NCBI GenBank assembly: GCA_949739095.1
Contig: CATIYX010000102.1
Location: forward strand, 1 to 7,872
Origin: an uncultured Clostridia bacterium
Lineage (GTDB): Bacteria; Bacillota; Clostridia; RUG12999
DNA: 7,872 bases
Direction: 5' to 3'
The translations under genes were made by a program, and so were the position numbers. Positions 1 to 5,295 of this stretch are shown in pieces. Below the pieces are notes generated by a model. The model did not search any database and was not told where the DNA came from. It saw only the letters and a list, made by a program, of their open reading frames with translations. The first letter of the stretch is position 1. Each line of letters starts with the position of its first letter.

Positions 1-13
1 ACCGTTTCCTCCT

Positions 14-976
14 TTAATACCATTGCGGTAAATTAATATAAATGTTGTTTTGGTTTCCCGCCTGCCGTCCCAGTAATTCCATTCTTTTTCCCGCATCAAT
101 CCCCAAATAATCAAAGGTTTCTACCGGCGTGCAGCCAATTTTTTTCGCCATATAGCTCGGCGTTACGATACGCTGCACCCCTGTTTGATAAAGTTCAGTA
201 TATAAAGGGTCTCCCGGCGCAAGACGCAGCCGCACTTTTTCTGTTTGCATACTGTGGCTGCCGAGGAATTGCAAAATGGCATGTGCGCCCGCTTCATTTT
301 TGTAGGCGCATTCCGGCACATTGATTTCCTGTGGGGTAACGTGATATATTAAATACGATACTGCTTCACATTTCTGATAAAACACATAAGCGCCGCCATG
401 GCATTCTGCCGAAAAACACTGCACTATCTGTTCCATATCTCGCTGCGTCCGCGCAATTGAAACATCCCAGTATCCTGCGTATGTCTCATAAATCGGCAGA
501 ATCTGCGTTGCATCCTCCACACACTTTGTGGTGCCGTTAAAACGATAGCCTGCCGCCAGCGAAACCGGAAACACATATTCTTCTTTTGATGTGCAATGTA
601 CATATCCAAACCGTTCATAATAGCCGCCAAGCGCCGGTACCAGCAGCAGTATAGAGACACCCCGCTCTGCGGCAACTTGTTCCGCAAACGCCATCATTGC
701 CGATGCAACACCTTTTCCACGACTCTGCGCCAGAACAGAAACGCCCGCGATATAGTAACAGGTTTCTATTTTATCATGCAAACGCAACGCACTGAGAACC
801 AATTGCAACGCACCTGTCACCTGTTCTTTTTCCACTGCCACAACCGTATTCTCTGCACGATACCGGCTGCCAAACACCCACTGCAAATATTGTGGTTCTT
901 CATAGAAGCAATAGTTCCACAGATTCTGTACCTGTTTTGTTTCTTCTGGTTTCGCCAGTCTAACTTCCACCGTCAT
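14..976 (-). CDS. Eis-like GNAT family N-acetyltransferase
   Basis: Predicted cytoplasmic acetyl-CoA-dependent N-acetyltransferase of 320 residues; the substrate is unknown. The N-terminal GNAT fold (about residues 1-150) contains the acetyl-CoA pyrophosphate-binding signature SRGKGVA (85-91). It is followed by YYERFGY (119-125), which resembles the IYGRFGY segment of Mycobacterium Eis that carries the general-acid tyrosine, so Y120 is the likely equivalent. The remainder is a second, diverged GNAT-like half. The protein ends in LPQWY, an aromatic C-terminus as in Eis, but at 320 residues it is shorter than Eis (about 400) and probably lacks most of the SCP2-like domain. The gene is transcribed divergently from darA. 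Start choice: AGGAGGG abuts the ATG at 976 almost without spacing, whereas the in-frame GTG at 970 lies 7 bases from AGGAGG, so translation may begin two codons later. The reading frame stays open upstream to 1303, but that extension is basic and phenylalanine-rich and crosses the control region, so it is not accepted. Confidence 0.88.
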   Translation of the reverse strand: MTVEVRLAKPEETKQVQNLWNYCFYEEPQYLQWVFGSRYRAENTVVAVEKEQVTGALQLVLSALRLHDKIETCYYIAGVSVLAQSRGKGVASAMMAFAEQVAAERGVSILLLVPALGGYYERFGYVHCTSKEEYVFPVSLAAGYRFNGTTKCVEDATQILPIYETYAGYWDVSIARTQRDMEQIVQCFSAECHGGAYVFYQKCEAVSYLIYHVTPQEINVPECAYKNEAGAHAILQFLGSHSMQTEKVRLRLAPGDPLYTELYQTGVQRIVTPSYMAKKIGCTPVETFDYLGIDAGKRMELLGRQAGNQNNIYINLPQWY

Positions 977-983
977 CCCTCCT
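977..983 (-). promoter_or_regulatory. Ribosome binding site of the GNAT gene
   Basis: AGGAGGG on the minus strand is a near-complete Shine-Dalgarno sequence. It touches the ATG at 976-974 but is 7 bases from the in-frame GTG at 970-968. The spacing therefore favours the GTG as the initiation codon, while the ATG is the conventional call. Confidence 0.65.
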
Positions 984-1029
984 GTCTTAGAGAGTCCCAT
1001 TTTATTTCTTCCGCTCTGGCAAACAACTG

Positions 1030-1057
1030 CCCGTGCGGCGCGTGGGATTTTTCTTTT
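1030..1057 (+). terminator. Possible plus-strand intrinsic terminator in the divergent region
   Basis: CCCGTGC (1030-1036) can pair with GCGTGGG (1040-1046) across a 3-base loop as a 7-bp stem, two of the pairs being G·U. A T-rich run, ATTTTTCTTTT, follows at 1047-1057. The minus-strand version has A·C mismatches, so the signal is directional. No plus-strand gene lies upstream. If functional, it would stop antisense transcripts before they reach the darA promoter. The evidence is structural only and the stem is short. Confidence 0.3.
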
Positions 1058-1083
1058 GTTTATCCAAAAATCTTTTCTATAGT

Positions 1084-1112
1084 ATTGTATCACATTTTTT
1101 TCTCTTTTTCCA
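1084..1112 (-). promoter_or_regulatory. Candidate promoter of the GNAT gene
   Basis: On the minus strand a -35-like TGGAAA (1112-1107) is followed after 17 bases by TACAAT (1089-1084). The TG of an extended -10 motif (TGATACAAT) is present. Transcription would start near 1077, giving a leader of about 100 bases. The -35 matches the consensus at 4 of 6 positions and the -10 at 5 of 6, so this is a plausible but unproven sigma-A-type promoter. Confidence 0.5.
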
Positions 1113-1171
1113 GACTTTCTCCTATTCTTTCCCACTTTTTTAAAAAAACAGAACATTTTGCAGAGAATTGC

Positions 1172-1200
1172 TTGATTTTTTATAGATTTCATTATATAAT
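1172..1200 (+). promoter_or_regulatory. Sigma-A-type promoter of the darA-holB-ricT operon
   Basis: TTGATT (1172-1177), a 17-base spacer and a perfect TATAAT (1195-1200) form a strong housekeeping promoter. The start point is expected near 1207, about 53 bases before the darA start codon. It is the only clear promoter upstream of the plus-strand cluster and probably drives darA, holB and ricT. Confidence 0.82.
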
Positions 1201-1259
1201 AGTACTGCAAACTAAGGCATATGGCTTGCCAATCTGCAAAAGAAGGCGGTGGAGATTTT

Positions 1260-1577
1260 ATGAAACTGGTCATTGCAATTATACATTCTGAAGACAGCAA
1301 CAAATTGAATTCTGCCTTAAATCAAAAAGGGTACAGCGTAACTAAACTGGCAACCACAGGTGGATTTCTTCATGCTGGAAACACAACGCTGATGATTGGA
1401 ACAGATGATGATAAGGTGTCAGATGTAATGCAAATTCTTCGAGAACAATGCCGTACCCGTAAACAAATCACCACAACTTCTGCACCAATGGGCGGCGTGA
1501 TGCCCTATCCGATTGAAGTTGAGGTAGGCGGTGCCACTGTGTTTGTTCTTGATATCGAACAATTTGAAAAGCTATAA
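1260..1577 (+). CDS. darA: Cyclic di-AMP receptor DarA/PstA (YaaQ family)
   Basis: A 105-residue PII-like signal protein of the DarA/PstA family, which forms trimers that bind cyclic di-AMP in the cytoplasm of Firmicutes; its downstream partner is not established. The N-terminal strand MKLVIAIIHSED and the segment from T28 to G47 (TKLATTGGFLHAGNTT onward) match the nucleotide-binding part of the family: T28, G35, F36, L37, N41 and G47 are all present. The C-terminus GGATVFVLDIEQFEKL is also typical. Length agrees with the usual roughly 109 residues. The start at 1260 is preceded by GGAG (1251-1254) at 5 bases. An in-frame ATG at 1221 has no ribosome binding site and would add 13 atypical residues. 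It is the first gene of the operon and sits immediately upstream of holB, as yaaQ does near holB in Bacillus; the yaaR gene found there is missing here. Confidence 0.94.
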   Translation: MKLVIAIIHSEDSNKLNSALNQKGYSVTKLATTGGFLHAGNTTLMIGTDDDKVSDVMQILREQCRTRKQITTTSAPMGGVMPYPIEVEVGGATVFVLDIEQFEKL

Positions 1578-1588
1578 GGATGGGAAAC

Positions 1589-2479
1589 ATGCAACAATCT
1601 AATCAAGTCTCATCACTAGAATCCTACTTACACACTATAACAGCAAAAGGACGCGTATCTCATGCCTATTTGCTGGAATCGCCAAGCTCCGATATGGGAC
1701 TTGCTATTGCTCAAAAATTTGCGCAAATGCTGTTGTGTGAGACAAGCACTGGTTGCGGCAATTGCAAAAATTGCAAGATGGCACATAGTTTTTCTCATCC
1801 CGACATACAAACCGTTCAGCCACCAGAGGACAAAAAACAAATTTCCGTGGCGCAGGTGCGTGATGTGGTATCGGAAAGTTATGTCAAACCCTATATGGGA
1901 AAACGGAAAGTTATTATATTTGGTGACGGTGCTGCCATGACAGTACAGGCGCAAAACGCGTTGCTAAAGGTTTTGGAAGAACCGCCCGGCGATGTGGTAT
2001 TTCTGATTCTATGTGGCAATCATATGAATCTACTGGAAACTATTCGTTCCCGCACAACACTGCTGCAATTGCAGCAAATGCAGCCCTCCAGCAGCGCTAT
2101 TGCTCTGGAAGAAGCGGAACGGGACCGGTTGTTTGATTTGGCACAAAAACTTAGCGGAGGAAACTTGACGGATTGTTATAGCGTGGCAGATTATTTTGGC
2201 GTACGTGACCGAAAAAACCGAAAGGAAAAGAAGGCACTTGCTCTTTCATTTCAGTATTTGCTTTCTGTTTTTCGCGAACTGTTGCTGATAAAATTAGGTT
2301 GCAACGATTTGGTCCACGGCTCGTCCGTTTTGTTGGAAAATGTCGCGGGCAGTACGTCTATGGAACAGATTATCCGCGTGATGGAACAATTAACTTTAGG
2401 TTTGCATAGATTAGAACGCAATGTTCAATATGACTTGCTTATCATGTCAATGCTGTATGGCTGTATAGATGATAAATAA
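1589..2479 (+). CDS. holB: DNA polymerase III clamp loader subunit delta'
   Basis: Delta' subunit (296 residues) of the replicative clamp loader, which acts with DnaX and HolA to open and load the beta clamp. AAA+ features in order: a sensor-like start (SHAYLLESP, 24-32); a degenerate P-loop with no GKT/GKS, as expected for the non-ATPase delta'; a four-cysteine zinc module C50-x5-C56-x2-C59-x2-C62; a Walker-B-like strand (KVIIFGDG, 107-114); the hallmark NALLKVLEEPP (123-133); and SRT (154-156) where many clamp-loader subunits have SRC. A helical C-terminal domain follows. Start: the ATG at 1580 overlaps its own AAGG, whereas the ATG at 1589 is 8 bases from AAGGA (1576-1580), so 1589 is preferred. 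It lies 11 bases after darA and is cotranscribed with it. Being shorter than the E. coli protein is normal for Firmicutes. Confidence 0.93.
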   Translation: MQQSNQVSSLESYLHTITAKGRVSHAYLLESPSSDMGLAIAQKFAQMLLCETSTGCGNCKNCKMAHSFSHPDIQTVQPPEDKKQISVAQVRDVVSESYVKPYMGKRKVIIFGDGAAMTVQAQNALLKVLEEPPGDVVFLILCGNHMNLLETIRSRTTLLQLQQMQPSSSAIALEEAERDRLFDLAQKLSGGNLTDCYSVADYFGVRDRKNRKEKKALALSFQYLLSVFRELLLIKLGCNDLVHGSSVLLENVAGSTSMEQIIRVMEQLTLGLHRLERNVQYDLLIMSMLYGCIDDK

Positions 2480-2498
2480 AGGCACTTCGGAGGTTATT

Positions 2499-3359
2499 AT
2501 GATAGAAATAGTCGGCGTCCGGTTCAAACCGGTCGGCAAAATTTATTATTTCGCACCGGGACAGTTTCAATTGAATGTTGATGACGGTGTGATTGTTGAG
2601 ACTGCACGCGGAATTGAATTTGGGAAAGTCGTGATTGCAAACCGTGAGATTGATGAAAAAACATTTCATTCGGAACTCAAACCTGTGATTCGTCTTGCAA
2701 CGGAAAACGACTATAAAACCCTGCAAAACAACGAAAAGAAGCAAGCTGAGGCATTTCGCATCTGCAGTGAAAAAATCAAAAAACACCATCTGGACATGTA
2801 TTTGGTAGATGTAGAATATACATTTGATTGTGGAAAAGTGTTATTTTATTTTACTGCGGATGGCAGAATTGATTTCCGCGAACTGGTCAAAGATTTAGCA
2901 GCTACTTTTCGGACGCGGATTGAACTGCGCCAAATTGGTGTGCGCGATGAAGCCAAAGAGCTAGGCAGTATCGGTATCTGCGGGCGTCCATTGTGCTGCA
3001 ACACCTTTCTGGGCGAGTTTGAGCCGGTTTCCATCAAAATGGCAAAAGAACAGGGCTTGTCTCTGAATCCCACCAAAATTTCCGGCGCTTGCGGCAGACT
3101 AATGTGCTGCCTGAACTATGAATATGAGACCTATGAAGCGTTTGGGAAAGGCTTGGCGCGGGAAGGTTCCTATGTGAAAACGCCAGATGGTACTGGTACA
3201 GTTATTGCCTCTAACATTTTGGGACAAAAAGTAACTGTTAAGATTGACAAACAGGATGTTCCAAAGGAATATGATAAAAAAGATGTTACCGTTATTAAAC
3301 ATGCAGCCTCGCGAGATGACGCCAATGCTGCTGATTTGAAAAAGCTGGAAGGCAATTAA
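2499..3359 (+). CDS. ricT: PSP1-domain Fe-S protein RicT (YaaT)
   Basis: A 286-residue protein of the PSP1/YaaT family (COG1774). In Bacillus subtilis, YaaT/RicT forms the Ric complex with YlbF and YmcA. That complex carries [4Fe-4S] clusters and promotes RNase Y-dependent mRNA maturation, biofilm formation, competence and sporulation. The family signature is very clear: GICGRPLCCNTFLGEFEPVS (159-178) and SGACGRLMCCLNYEYETYE (195-213), which place cysteines at 161, 166, 167, 198, 203 and 204, the probable cluster ligands. A KOW/SH3-like tail (VKTPDGTGTV and following) and a charged end complete the protein. The start at 2499 is set by GGAGG (2489-2493) at 5 bases; an upstream in-frame ATG at 2469 lies inside holB and has no good site. 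Only 19 bases separate it from holB, so they share an operon. YlbF and YmcA are not in the window. Confidence 0.95.
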   Translation: MIEIVGVRFKPVGKIYYFAPGQFQLNVDDGVIVETARGIEFGKVVIANREIDEKTFHSELKPVIRLATENDYKTLQNNEKKQAEAFRICSEKIKKHHLDMYLVDVEYTFDCGKVLFYFTADGRIDFRELVKDLAATFRTRIELRQIGVRDEAKELGSIGICGRPLCCNTFLGEFEPVSIKMAKEQGLSLNPTKISGACGRLMCCLNYEYETYEAFGKGLAREGSYVKTPDGTGTVIASNILGQKVTVKIDKQDVPKEYDKKDVTVIKHAASRDDANAADLKKLEGN

Positions 3360-3363
3360 TGTA

Positions 3364-3391
3364 AATACAATTTTTTATAATATATTGTATT
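3364..3391. repeat. Inverted repeat upstream of the ferredoxin gene
   Basis: AATACAAT (3364-3371) and ATTGTATT (3384-3391) form a perfect 8-bp inverted repeat around a 12-base AT-rich centre. The centre contains the TATAAT at 3376-3381. The arrangement is like an operator overlapping a -10 element. The region is so AT-rich that a chance origin is possible, and no regulator can be assigned. Confidence 0.4.
3376..3381 (+). promoter_or_regulatory. Candidate -10 element for the ferredoxin gene
   Basis: A perfect TATAAT lies 37 bases before the ferredoxin start codon, in the 59-base gap after ricT. There is no convincing -35 hexamer at 16 to 18 bases (CAATTA at the 17-base position), so this is only a possible promoter. 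It would allow the ferredoxin to be expressed independently of the darA operon. Confidence 0.35.
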
Positions 3392-3418
3392 ATACCAAAA
3401 TAAGGAGGTGTACAAGCA

Positions 3419-3589
3419 ATGGCATACGTAATTTCTGATGAATGCATTAGCTGCGGCGCTTGTGAAGCAGATTGCCCCGTATCTTGTATCTCCGCTGGAG
3501 ATTCCAAATACGTTATCGATGCTGGTACTTGCATCGACTGTGGTACATGTGCAAGTGTTTGTCCTGTGGGCGCACCGCAACCCGAATAA
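3419..3589 (+). CDS. 2[4Fe-4S] ferredoxin, clostridial type
   Basis: A small soluble electron carrier of 56 residues. Two full cluster motifs are readable: C9-x2-C12-x2-C15-x3-C19-P and C38-x2-C41-x2-C44-x3-C48-P. Each site takes three ligands from one motif and the fourth (C19 or C48) from the other. The spacing, the start MAYVISDECISCGAC and the end CPVGAPQPE closely follow classical clostridial ferredoxins such as that of Clostridium pasteurianum, which is about the same length. An additional cysteine, C23, lies four residues after C19. The ATG at 3419 is preceded by AAGGAGG (3402-3408) at 10 bases. It lies 59 bases after ricT and is followed by a long palindrome. Its redox partner cannot be read from the sequence; neighbouring RicT is an Fe-S protein, but a direct link is only a guess. 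Confidence 0.95.
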   Translation: MAYVISDECISCGACEADCPVSCISAGDSKYVIDAGTCIDCGTCASVCPVGAPQPE

Positions 3590-3609
3590 GAAAAATTGGT
3601 TACAAAATC

Positions 3610-3655
3610 AATACAAAGATAGGTGGAACAAATTTGTTTCACCTATCTTTGTATT
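3610..3655. terminator. 46-bp near-perfect palindrome, probable bidirectional terminator
   Basis: Positions 3610-3632 are the reverse complement of 3633-3655 apart from one pair (3626/3639, G opposite T, which still pairs as G·U in RNA). The core is GATAGGTG (3618-3625) pairing with CACCTATC (3640-3647), flanked by an A-rich 5' arm and followed by TTTGTATTCT as an imperfect U-tract. It sits 20 bases after the ferredoxin stop. An intrinsic terminator for the ferredoxin transcript is the likeliest role, but the U-tract is interrupted and the next gene starts only 22 bases later, so some readthrough or another function must be allowed for. Confidence 0.6.
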
Positions 3656-3677
3656 CTCGAAAAAGGAAGCCAAACCT

Positions 3678-4358
3678 ATGACAGTATTAGAACATGAACG
3701 TATAGATGATTTACAAATTGATGGACTGCGCCTGATTCAAAATCCAAATGGTTTTTGCTATGGGACAGACGCAGTGCTGTTGAGCGACTTTGTTAACCCT
3801 GCCACCAAAGGAACAGTAGTTGACTTTTGCACAGGCAGCGGTGTGATTCCCTTTCTGCTCTCTGCCAAAATAAAAGCGCAGCGACTGATTGGTATTGAAC
3901 TACAGCCGGACTATGCTTCTATGGCACAGCGTTCCGTCCTACTCAACCATCTGGAGGAACGAGTTTCCATCCTTTGCGGTGACATCAAACAGGCACACAC
4001 CATGTTAGATGGCACCTGTGAGGCTGTGACCTGCAATCCGCCTTATATTCCTGCCAATAGCGGGTATCATGGCGCACATGATGGTAAAGCCATTGCCCGC
4101 CATGAAATTTGCTGTACACTGGAGGATGTTGTCCGTAGTGCGGCGCGTATTTTAAAATATGGCGGTAGTCTTTACATGGTTCACCACAGTGAACGTCTCA
4201 GCGACATCATGCGTACCATGGAAACGCATGGCATTGCGCCGAAAGTGCTGCAATTTGTCCACAGCAAGCGGTTGCATACCTGCAAACTATTATTAATCAA
4301 AGGAGTGCGCGGCGCCAATTCCGGTGTTAAAATTCTGCCTCCGATATTTAAAGGATGA
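3678..4358 (+). CDS. TrmN6/YabB-type SAM-dependent methyltransferase
   Basis: A 226-residue class I SAM-dependent methyltransferase of COG4123, the family of E. coli TrmN6 (YfiC), which methylates N6 of A37 in tRNA1(Val), and B. subtilis YabB. Visible features: the family N-terminal segment GFCYGTDAVLLSDF (25-38); SAM-binding motif I DFCTGSGVI (49-57); the acidic residue after the second strand in IGIELQPD (E74); and the amino-methyltransferase motif NPPY (120-123), which implies methylation of an exocyclic amine. Start: the ATG at 3678 has AAGGAAG (3663-3669) at 8 bases and begins the family-like MTVLEHERIDDL. The frame is open back to 3438, but that stretch overlaps the ferredoxin gene and the palindrome. 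Its position just before rsmI is the same as that of yabB in Bacillus. The exact tRNA target is inferred from the family and is not proven. Confidence 0.88.
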   Translation: MTVLEHERIDDLQIDGLRLIQNPNGFCYGTDAVLLSDFVNPATKGTVVDFCTGSGVIPFLLSAKIKAQRLIGIELQPDYASMAQRSVLLNHLEERVSILCGDIKQAHTMLDGTCEAVTCNPPYIPANSGYHGAHDGKAIARHEICCTLEDVVRSAARILKYGGSLYMVHHSERLSDIMRTMETHGIAPKVLQFVHSKRLHTCKLLLIKGVRGANSGVKILPPIFKG

Positions 4359-4363
4359 ATCAA

Positions 4364-5200
4364 ATGACACAACAAGTTGGAACCCTTTATCTATGCCCTA
4401 CCCCTATTGGAAATCTGGACGATATCACCGTCCGTGTATTGGAAACATTAAAAGTAGTGGACCTTGTCGCCGCTGAGGACACGCGGCGTAGTCTGCAACT
4501 GCTGAATCATTTCGACATCAAAAAACCTATGATTAGCTATTTTGAACATAATAAACGTCAACGCGGCATGGAAATTCTCACCCATTTGCAACAAGGAGAA
4601 TCTGTGGCATTAGTGACAGATGCGGGTATGCCCGCCATCTCCGACCCGGGCGAGGATTTGGTAAAACTCTGTATCGAACAACAAGTTCCCATTGTACCAC
4701 TTCCTGGTCCCAACGCAGCGCTTACCGCATTGATTGCCAGCGGACTTCCCACAGGACGTTTTAGTTTTCAAGGCTTTCTTAGCATGAATAAAAAAAATCG
4801 GCGGGAACATTTAAACGCAGTGTCCCATTATGCTGACACCTTAATTTTTTACGAAGCACCGCACAAATTGAAGTCAACACTGCAAGACCTTTTGGACTGC
4901 TTGGGTAATCGAAATATTGTGCTATGCCGCGAACTTACCAAAAAATTTGAAGAATTCATTCGTCTGGATTTAGAACATGCCATTACATACTATGAAGAAC
5001 ATACGCCAAAAGGCGAGTTTGTTTTGATTGTGCAAGGCGCGGCAGAAGAAGGAACACCCGTTGTCTGCGAACTTCCGCTGGAGGAAATTTATCAAAATTA
5101 TCTGGACAGTGGCATACCCTATAAAGAAGCCTTGAAAATGGCTGCAAAAGAGAAAGGTCTCAGCAAACGGGACGCTTATGATATTCTCAAAAAGCCTTGA
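4364..5200 (+). CDS. rsmI: 16S rRNA (cytidine1402-2'-O)-methyltransferase
   Basis: RsmI (278 residues), a tetrapyrrole-methylase-fold enzyme that adds the 2'-O-methyl group to C1402 in the decoding centre of 16S rRNA, using SAM. Motifs in order: LYLCPTPIGNLDDITVR (8-24), AAEDTR (36-41), EHN (61-63), VALVTDAGMPAISDPG (81-96), LPGPNAALTALIASGLP (113-129) and CRELTKKFEE in the second domain. A short C-terminal helical domain (YKEALKMAAKEKGLSKRDAY) is typical of full-length RsmI. Start: the ATG at 4355 overlaps the stop of the previous gene (ATGA) but has no spacing from its ribosome binding site. The ATG at 4364 is 8 bases from AAAGGA (4350-4355) and begins with family-like residues, so it is preferred. 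It follows the methyltransferase gene with a gap of 5 bases, so the two are translated from one message. A strong terminator follows. Confidence 0.95.
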   Translation: MTQQVGTLYLCPTPIGNLDDITVRVLETLKVVDLVAAEDTRRSLQLLNHFDIKKPMISYFEHNKRQRGMEILTHLQQGESVALVTDAGMPAISDPGEDLVKLCIEQQVPIVPLPGPNAALTALIASGLPTGRFSFQGFLSMNKKNRREHLNAVSHYADTLIFYEAPHKLKSTLQDLLDCLGNRNIVLCRELTKKFEEFIRLDLEHAITYYEEHTPKGEFVLIVQGAAEEGTPVVCELPLEEIYQNYLDSGIPYKEALKMAAKEKGLSKRDAYDILKKP

Positions 5201-5238
5201 TCAGCTCTATCATCTGTACAAATTCATTCGTATATCAC

Positions 5239-5268
5239 AAAAGGAAGGCGAAATCGCCTTCCTTTTTT
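5239..5268. terminator. Intrinsic terminator shared by rsmI and dgt
   Basis: AAGGAAGGCG (5241-5250) and CGCCTTCCTT (5255-5264) form a perfect 10-bp stem with a 4-base AAAT loop, extendable by two A-T pairs to 5239 and 5266. It is followed by a T-run to 5268. On the minus strand the same stem is followed by TTTTGTG, so it can also end the convergent dgt transcript. The 95-base gap between the two convergent genes holds nothing else recognisable. Confidence 0.9.
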
Positions 5269-5295
5269 ATTTCCAGTCATAAAAGATTTAACAAT

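Noticed and set aside
1207..1259. Possible riboswitch in the darA leader
   Set aside because: The leader is only about 53 bases and shows no stable stem or known aptamer motif.
596..1291. Plus-strand open frame of 231 codons
   Set aside because: It runs antisense to the GNAT gene and through the promoter region, is rich in Phe, His, Cys and Arg as expected of an antisense shadow, and has no family features.
977..1303. N-terminal extension of the GNAT gene to 1303
   Set aside because: It would cross the darA promoter and the darA start; the extra sequence is low-complexity basic and phenylalanine-rich, and AGGAGGG marks an internal start.
3438..3677. Upstream extension of the methyltransferase reading frame
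   Set aside because: It overlaps the ferredoxin gene in another frame and the palindrome. The ferredoxin frame has both cluster motifs, and a good ribosome binding site marks the start at 3678.
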